Source of the DNA: Kribbella pittospori
Lineage (GTDB): Bacteria > Actinomycetota > Actinomycetes > Propionibacteriales > Kribbellaceae
Reading direction: 5' to 3'
Length of the DNA: 64,000 bases
Assembly: GCF_004331465.1 (NCBI RefSeq)
Contig: NZ_SJKB01000010.1
Span: 248,001 to 312,000 of the forward strand
The position numbers were made by a program, and so were the translations under genes. Within the stretch, counting starts at the first letter, position 1. The number at the start of each line of letters is the position of its first letter. This document shows, piece by piece, positions 59,215-64,000 of the stretch. The notes under the pieces were generated by a model. That model did no database searches. It worked only from the letters and a program-made list of their open reading frames with translations, and was not told the origin of the DNA.

Positions 59215-59964
59215 TCAGACGGCGATCCGGCCGCCGTCGACCGGGAGCTGGGCGCCATGGATGTAGCGGGCGTCGTCGCTCACCAGGAACGTCACCGCGG
59301 TCGCGATCTCCTCGGGCAGCCCGGGGCGGCCGTGCGGAGTCGTGGCGGCGAGCTTGTCGAGGGCATCGCCGTACCCGGAGGTGCCCTCGGTGCGGGTCGG
59401 GCCAGGGCTGACCGCGTTCACGCGGACGCCGGACGGGCCGTACTCGGCGGCCCAGGCCTTCGTCAGCAGGAGCAGCGCGGCCTTGCTGGAACCGTAGAGC
59501 GCGTACCCGGGATCGCCGTAATGCGCGACCATCGTCGCGATGTTGACGATCGCGCCCTTACCCCGCTCGGCCATCCGCGGCGCCAGCGCGGCGACCAGGA
59601 AGTACGGCGCCTTCACGTTGATGTCGTAGACGTTCTCGAAGACGTCCTGAGTGGTCTCAGCCGTCGGCCCGTACGGGTAGATGCCGGCGTTGTTGACCAG
59701 GATGTCGACGTGGCCGCCGCCAATTTCGGTGGCGCGGCGAGCGAGCTCCCGCGCGCTGGCCTCGTCGCTGAGGCCGGCGGCGACGAAGTCGGCCTTGCCG
59801 CCTGCCGCGCGGATTGTGGCGACGACCTCCTCGGCGCGGGCGGCGTCCCGGCCGGACACGATCACGTGTGCGCCGTGCCTGGCGAGGTCGAGCGCGATGG
59901 CACGCCCGATACCGCTGTTACCCCCGGTCACGAGGGCAGTCGAGCCGTCGAGCTGTGCAGTCAT
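59215..59964 (-). CDS. SDR family oxidoreductase
   Basis: 249 residues from ATG 59964 (AAGGAGAC upstream). Classical SDR: TGGNSGIGRAIAL, DILVNNAGIY, catalytic IATMVAHYGDPGYALYGSSKAAL (YxxxK) and the C-terminal PEEIATAVTFLVSDDARYIHGAQLPVDGG of FabG-like members. It is an NAD(P)H-dependent oxidoreductase with unknown substrate. It is divergent from a LysR gene across a 21-bp operator, so it is its likely target. Confidence 0.92.
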   Translation of the reverse strand: MTAQLDGSTALVTGGNSGIGRAIALDLARHGAHVIVSGRDAARAEEVVATIRAAGGKADFVAAGLSDEASARELARRATEIGGGHVDILVNNAGIYPYGPTAETTQDVFENVYDINVKAPYFLVAALAPRMAERGKGAIVNIATMVAHYGDPGYALYGSSKAALLLLTKAWAAEYGPSGVRVNAVSPGPTRTEGTSGYGDALDKLAATTPHGRPGLPEEIATAVTFLVSDDARYIHGAQLPVDGGRIAV

Positions 59965-60062
59965 AGCGATGTCTCCTTGAGTGGTGTGGACTGGCATCGA
60001 TGGGCTCAACCACGAGACCGTCACGGCGTATGCCGTTGTGCCATCGGCTCTGGCGCTAGGGG

Positions 60063-60083
60063 GTCATCAGTGCCGCTGATGAC
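60063..60083. promoter_or_regulatory. LysR-type operator upstream of lysR
   Basis: GTCATCAG-TGCCG-CTGATGAC is a perfect inverted repeat with 8-bp arms. It ends 11 bp before the LysR GTG start in the SDR/LysR divergent region and contains a T-N11-A core. Placement suits autorepression and control of the SDR gene. Confidence 0.65.
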
Positions 60084-60094
60084 AGAATCGGTCT

Positions 60095-61009
60095 GTGGAG
60101 ATCCGTGAGCTTCGGGCGTTCGTGGCCGTCGTCGAGGAGGGTGGGGTGTCGGCGGCGGCGCGGCGCCTGCACCTCAGCCAGTCGGCGTTGTCCCAGGTCG
60201 TGCAGTCGCTCGAACGGCAGCTCGGCGTACAACTTCTGACCCGCAGTCACAGCGGTACGACGCCCACCGCGGCGGGGGAGCTATTGGTACGCCGGGCGCG
60301 CGCGATCCTGGCCGACCACGACGACGCGGTGGCCGAGCTGACGGCGTTGGGCGACAGCGGATCGGTCGTTGCCGGGAGCATCCGTGTCGGCGTACCACTG
60401 GAGCTGCCGCTCGACGTACTGCCGTCGGCGCTGGCTGAGCTGCGGGCAGCGCACCCGGCCACTCAGGTCGAGGTCCGGCATGCCTCGAGCGCTGGTCAGG
60501 TGGCGGCGCTCGAGAACGGAGACCTCGATCTGGCTCTGGTCCGCTATCGGCCTGTGGGTGGACGGTTCGACGCGATGCTTGTTGTCCGCGAGCCGATCGG
60601 CGTACTGCTGGATGCCGGCCGTTCGGAATCTCTCGCCGAGCCTTCCGGTGTGCCTCTGGATCGGCTGGCCGGGATGAATTGGCTGGCGTTTCCGCGCTCG
60701 GACGCACCGCCTTGGTACGACGAGGTGTCGGCGATCCTCAGGACCCACGGACTCGTCGACCAGGCGTCGGCAGCCGGTGGCGATCCGCCGGTCACCGCCG
60801 AGGTGAAGTTTGCCGCCGTACGCGCCGGACGATCCTTTACGCTGGCCCCGCCGGGGTGGGCGACCAGCCTGCCCGAGGGCATTCACTGGCACCCGATCGC
60901 GGGCCATCCCATCGTTCGCCGTACCTGGGCTATCTGGCCCGCGACCTCCCGCCAACGCGACCTCGCCACTCTGGTTGCGGCCTTCCAGCTACCGAACGGC
61001 GGTGGCTGA
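60095..61009 (+). CDS. LysR family transcriptional regulator
   Basis: 304 residues from a GTG start. N-terminal HTH: LRAFVAVVEEGGVSAAARRLHLSQSALSQVVQSLERQLGVQLLTRSHSGTTPTAAGELLVRRARAIL. The C-terminal substrate-binding domain has VAGSIRVGVPLELPLDVLPSALAELRAAHPATQVEVRHA. It probably regulates the divergent SDR gene through the 60063-60083 palindrome. Its end overlaps the convergent second LysR gene by 21 bp. The inducer is unknown. Confidence 0.92.
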   Translation: MEIRELRAFVAVVEEGGVSAAARRLHLSQSALSQVVQSLERQLGVQLLTRSHSGTTPTAAGELLVRRARAILADHDDAVAELTALGDSGSVVAGSIRVGVPLELPLDVLPSALAELRAAHPATQVEVRHASSAGQVAALENGDLDLALVRYRPVGGRFDAMLVVREPIGVLLDAGRSESLAEPSGVPLDRLAGMNWLAFPRSDAPPWYDEVSAILRTHGLVDQASAAGGDPPVTAEVKFAAVRAGRSFTLAPPGWATSLPEGIHWHPIAGHPIVRRTWAIWPATSRQRDLATLVAAFQLPNGGG

Positions 61010-61906
61010 TGCGTGGTCGTGGGCCTTCCATTGGGTTGCGACTTCGACTGTGATCTCGATGGCTCGTTGGGTGAGGGGCGACTGGGTGCGGCCGGCCTGC
61101 CAGAGGAGGTAGATCTCGCGAGGTGACGGGCCGGGGTGCAGGTCGTGGATGGAGAGTTCCGGGTCGGCGACCTCGGCGCCGGTCAGGACCAGCCAGGGGA
61201 GTACGGCGGAGCCCAGGCCGGACCGGACCATCGCCAGTACGGCTTCGTTGCCGACGGCACGGAACACGATCTGCGGCCGTACGTCGTTGCGGGCGAACAT
61301 CGCCTCGACCTCACGCTGGTCGCAGGTGGATGGCCACGCCACCATCGGCGCGCGGTCGAGACTGGTGACTTGGACCTGGCCTTCGGGGAACGCGCCTCGC
61401 GGGGCCACCAGGACATAGGGATCGTCGAGCAGTTTGAGATGTTCGATCTCGCCCGGCACCCGGCGGTCGTGGAACATCAGGTCCACCGCGCCGACCGGTG
61501 GTGGATCGGACTCGTCCTCGATCAGCCGGATGTCGCAGCGGGGGTGCTCCTCGCGCAGGCGACGGATGACGTGCGGCAGGAGCACGTTCGAGACGCTCTG
61601 GAAGGTGCCGATGTCGATGCGTCCTTCGCCGGCCTTGAACCGGTCGACCGCGGCAGCCAGGTCCTCGGTCCGCTCCAACAGGTCCCGGCCGTGGGTCAGC
61701 ACGACTGTGCCGAGCGGCGTGATCCGCACCGGCTTCGGCCCGCCTGGTCGATCGAACACCGAACCGCCGACGGCCTTCTCCAGCGATGCGATGTGCTGGC
61801 TCACCGTCGATTGCGTGTACCCGAGGCGTACCGCCGCACGCCCGAACGATCCCTCATCAGCGACTGCCGCCATGGTGGCCAGATGCCGCAACTCAACCTC
61901 GGCCAT
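60989..61906 (-). CDS. LysR family transcriptional regulator
   Basis: 305 residues from ATG 61906 (MAEVELRHLATMAAVADEGSFGRAAVRLGYTQSTVSQHIASLEKAVGGSVFDRPGGPKPVRITPLG). The co-inducer domain has IDIGTFQSVSNVLLPHVIRRLREEHPRCDIRLIEDE. It is divergent from the methyltransferase gene at 62003. The 96-bp gap includes GCGAT...ATCGC half-sites around an AT-richer stretch, so the methyltransferase is a likely target. The effector is unknown. Confidence 0.92.
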   Translation of the reverse strand: MAEVELRHLATMAAVADEGSFGRAAVRLGYTQSTVSQHIASLEKAVGGSVFDRPGGPKPVRITPLGTVVLTHGRDLLERTEDLAAAVDRFKAGEGRIDIGTFQSVSNVLLPHVIRRLREEHPRCDIRLIEDESDPPPVGAVDLMFHDRRVPGEIEHLKLLDDPYVLVAPRGAFPEGQVQVTSLDRAPMVAWPSTCDQREVEAMFARNDVRPQIVFRAVGNEAVLAMVRSGLGSAVLPWLVLTGAEVADPELSIHDLHPGPSPREIYLLWQAGRTQSPLTQRAIEITVEVATQWKAHDHASATAVR

Positions 61907-62002
61907 GACCCTGAAGATACCCGCGTGGATCGGGCTTCGCGATGACATCGATCGAGAACTATCGCTTTTCACCATGCAGCTGGGCGGCTTAGCGTCGTAC
62001 GC

Positions 62003-62746
62003 ATGGATCAACCGTTCGACTACGACGCCGAGCTCCGTCGCTATCACCTGCGGCTGCAGGCGGTCGCGGATGTTGGGCCTGATGATCACGTGCTCGACGT
62101 CGGCTGCGGTACCGGCCTGACCACCCGGGACGCCTCCAAGCGGGCGGCCTCCGCGGTCGGCGTGGACATCTCCGCCCAGATGGTGGCGACCGCTCGCCGC
62201 CTGGCCGAACAGGAAGGTCTTCAGAACGTCTCCTTCGAGCAGGCCGACGTCCAGGACCACGCCTTTCCAGCGCAACGTTTCTCATTAGGGATCAGCCGGT
62301 TCGGCACGATGTTCTTCACCGACCCCGAGGTCGCGTTCACCAACATCGCCCGCACACTGCGCCCGGGCTCGCGGTTCGTGCAGTTGGTCTGGCAGGCCAG
62401 CAAACACCAGGAGTGGTACGCCGCCTTCCGCGGTGACCATCCCGCCACCGCTGGCGCGTTCTCCCTCGCCGACCCCGCGACCGCGCAACGCATCCTGACC
62501 GCCGCAGGATTCACCGACATTGAAGTCACCGACGTGCGCGAACCTGTCTACTACGGCAAAGACGCCGAGACCGCCTACGAAGCGGCAAGCAGTCTGCAAA
62601 TGACCCAAGACCTCCTCACAGGCCTCAACCCAACCCAGGCGGAACAAGCCCGCCAACGCCTCCTCACCACCCTCGCCGCCCACCAAACCCCAGGCGGCGT
62701 CCAGTTCAACTCCCGGGCCTGGATCATCACTGCCCATCGCCCTTGA
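62003..62746 (+). CDS. Class I SAM-dependent methyltransferase
   Basis: 247 residues. Rossmann-like SAM site: DHVLDVGCGTGLTTRDASKRAASAVGVDISAQMVATARRLAEQEGLQNVSFEQADVQDHAF. The post-I motif VGVDIS and motif LRPGSRFVQLVWQ are present, typical of UbiE/Mtase_11-like small-molecule methyltransferases. It is cytosolic; the acceptor is unknown. Divergent from a LysR regulator, it may be induced by that protein's ligand. Confidence 0.9.
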   Translation: MDQPFDYDAELRRYHLRLQAVADVGPDDHVLDVGCGTGLTTRDASKRAASAVGVDISAQMVATARRLAEQEGLQNVSFEQADVQDHAFPAQRFSLGISRFGTMFFTDPEVAFTNIARTLRPGSRFVQLVWQASKHQEWYAAFRGDHPATAGAFSLADPATAQRILTAAGFTDIEVTDVREPVYYGKDAETAYEAASSLQMTQDLLTGLNPTQAEQARQRLLTTLAAHQTPGGVQFNSRAWIITAHRP

Positions 62747-62778
62747 GGCGGCCCCGGAAGATCGGGAGACTGGCGGCT

Positions 62779-63993
62779 GTGCCAGACCAGGTGGAGTTGT
62801 CCGAGGGTGACGCTCGGCGGATTGGGTTGCGGGCCCAGGGGTTTGGAGTGGCGAGGCCGGGGCGGGTGGATCGGCGGCGGGTCCGGAAGGTGGTGGCTTC
62901 GCTTGGTGCGGTTCAGCTGGATGCGGTCAATGTGCTGGTGCGGTCGCACTATTTGACGGTGTATTCGCGGCTCGGACCTTATCCGCGCAGGTTGCTGGAT
63001 GAGCAGCTTGATCCGGATCGCGCGGCCTTTGAGTACTGGGGTCATGCGGCGTCGCTGATTCCCGTCGAATTCCATCCGGCGTTGCGCTGGCGGATGACGT
63101 CGAACGCCGAGCACAAGAACTGGCTGGCGTTCCAGGAACGAGTGGAGCGCGAACGGCCCGGCTATCTCGCGGCGGTCGAGCGGGAGGTGGCTGAGCGTGG
63201 GCCGATCAGGTTCGGAGAGCTGAGCGATCCGGCGCGGCGCGATCGGTCGGACACGAAATACGCCGCTTCGAGCGTGCTGTGGGAGAGGTTCTCGGACGGC
63301 AAGTCGGTGCTCGAGGGTTTGTTCAACGCCGGGCGGCTGTCGGCGTCCGGGCGGCGCGGCTTCGAGCGGTTGTACGACCTGACCGAGCGGGTCATCCCGG
63401 CGGAGATCCTCGCGCAGCCGACTCCACCTGCCGATGAGGCGCAGCGGTTCCTGGTCCAGCACGCCGTACGGGCGCTCGGCGTCGCAACTGCCCGCGATGT
63501 CGCCGACTACTACCGGCTGCCGGCGGTCGTCACCCGGGCGCGACTGCGGGAGTTGGTCGACGGCGGTGAGCTGCGGCCGGCCGTCGTACAAGGCTGGAAT
63601 GAGCCGGCGTACTTGGATCCGGGTGCTGACACGCGTCCGGTCGAGGCGCGGGCACTGCTGTCGCCGTTCGATTCGCTGCTGTGGGAGCGGAGCCGGGTCG
63701 AGCGCCTCTTCGGTTTCCGGCACAGCTTCGAGCTGTACGTGAAGCCCGCGAAGCGCGAGTACGGCTACTTCGTCCTCCCGTTCCTGTTGGGCGAACGGCT
63801 GGTCGCCCGAGTGGACCTGTCAGCCGACCGCAACCAAGGCATCCTGCAAGTCCTCGGCGCGTACGCCGAACCCTCCGTCAGGCCCAGGACGATCGCGGCC
63901 GACCTGAGCACCGAGCTCAACACCCTCGCCACCTGGCTCGACCTGGAGAAGACCACCGTCACACCCCGAGGCAACCTCGCCCCGCACCTGTGA
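62779..63993 (+). CDS. Winged-helix DNA glycosylase-like protein (YcaQ/AlkZ family)
   Basis: 404 residues from GTG 62779 (GGGAG 10 nt upstream; a TTG at 62743 is possible). Matches the YcaQ crosslink-repair family: LSEGDARRIGLRAQGFGVARPGRVDRRRVRKVVASLGAVQLDAVNVLVRSHYLTVYSRLGPYPRRLLD (the QLD segment is the family's conserved glycosylase motif region), FEYWGHAASLIPVEFHPALRWRM, and LLSPFDSLLWERSRVERLFGFRHSFELYVKPAKREYGYFVLPFLLGERLVARVDL. YcaQ unhooks interstrand DNA crosslinks; this is the more typical of the window's two family members. Confidence 0.9.
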   Translation: MPDQVELSEGDARRIGLRAQGFGVARPGRVDRRRVRKVVASLGAVQLDAVNVLVRSHYLTVYSRLGPYPRRLLDEQLDPDRAAFEYWGHAASLIPVEFHPALRWRMTSNAEHKNWLAFQERVERERPGYLAAVEREVAERGPIRFGELSDPARRDRSDTKYAASSVLWERFSDGKSVLEGLFNAGRLSASGRRGFERLYDLTERVIPAEILAQPTPPADEAQRFLVQHAVRALGVATARDVADYYRLPAVVTRARLRELVDGGELRPAVVQGWNEPAYLDPGADTRPVEARALLSPFDSLLWERSRVERLFGFRHSFELYVKPAKREYGYFVLPFLLGERLVARVDLSADRNQGILQVLGAYAEPSVRPRTIAADLSTELNTLATWLDLEKTTVTPRGNLAPHL

Positions 63994-64000
63994 CGATCAC

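Noticed and set aside
1..64000. tRNA, rRNA or riboswitch genes
   Set aside because: Reading the intergenic regions showed no cloverleaf with a CCA-proximal stem and no recognisable riboswitch core. A covariance-model search would be needed to exclude divergent ones.

Overview
The window is high-GC actinobacterial DNA with GTG/TTG starts, frequent ATGA/GTGA stop-start overlaps and purine-rich Shine-Dalgarno sites. The mix of GH27 and GH13 glycosidases, secreted subtilase, many TetR/GntR/MarR/LysR regulators and XylF-type sugar importer fits a soil actinomycete; the protein style looks like Kribbella/Nocardioidaceae. That is an inference from style, not a database match. No rRNA, tRNA, CRISPR array, prophage or intact insertion sequence was seen.

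Layout. 0-3.9 kb: a 2-oxoacid (pyruvate-type) dehydrogenase operon (E1alpha-E1beta-E2, minus strand; E2 cut by the window edge) divergent from a TetR gene, then RidA and a second TetR gene with an 18-bp operator-like palindrome. 4-12 kb: a large secreted subtilase, a 16-bp tandem repeat array, a CynX-like MFS exporter divergent from a GntR regulator, an FMN-binding protein/CGNR zinc-finger pair, and an RDD protein. 12.1-14.7 kb: a translationally coupled proline racemase-like enzyme / GntR / proC operon. 14.7-17.2 kb: an SDR gene behind a promoter with an operator-like palindrome, then HxlR and MFS genes.

17.3-24.9 kb holds the most unusual block: an ECF-like sigma factor with a small overlapping partner gene, a TPR-CHAT caspase-like protease, a leaderless (cytosolic) subtilase, and three membrane proteins, two of which carry an extracytoplasmic domain behind a Pro/Thr linker. 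Two promoter regions in the block share a spaced motif. This looks like a regulated proteolysis/sigma signalling module and is the main candidate for a poorly described system.

24.9-33.9 kb is housekeeping and accessory metabolism: SDR, GH13 trehalose-synthase-like enzyme, CsbD stress protein and GAF-ANTAR regulator behind duplicated 54-bp promoter modules, a nuclease/phosphatase-fold protein, DinB-type proteins, a redoxin and a VOC protein. 34-44 kb is a stress/redox region: DHA2 MFS exporters, a lipoamide-dehydrogenase-like flavoprotein, FtsH, two universal stress proteins, and a MarR-controlled old-yellow-enzyme/MFS operon with two matching MarR-type operators. Several of its intergenic regions carry CACCAG...CTGGTG or AGTCCCTGG dyads.

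44-52.6 kb contains a complete sugar ABC importer, a 165-bp MITE-like element with 24-bp perfect terminal inverted repeats, and a signalling cluster: CHASE3-type histidine kinase, receiver-only regulator, LspA-like peptidase, NarL-type regulator, Ser/Thr kinase and a COG4315-type lipoprotein. A 15-bp element recurs upstream of three of these units. 52.6-64 kb has two winged-helix (AlkZ/YcaQ-type) proteins, a decayed O-methyltransferase pseudogene beside its likely TrmB/LuxR regulator, a monooxygenase fragment, a quinone-reductase-like enzyme, a secreted GH27 alpha-galactosidase, an SDR/LysR pair, a second LysR gene and a methyltransferase.
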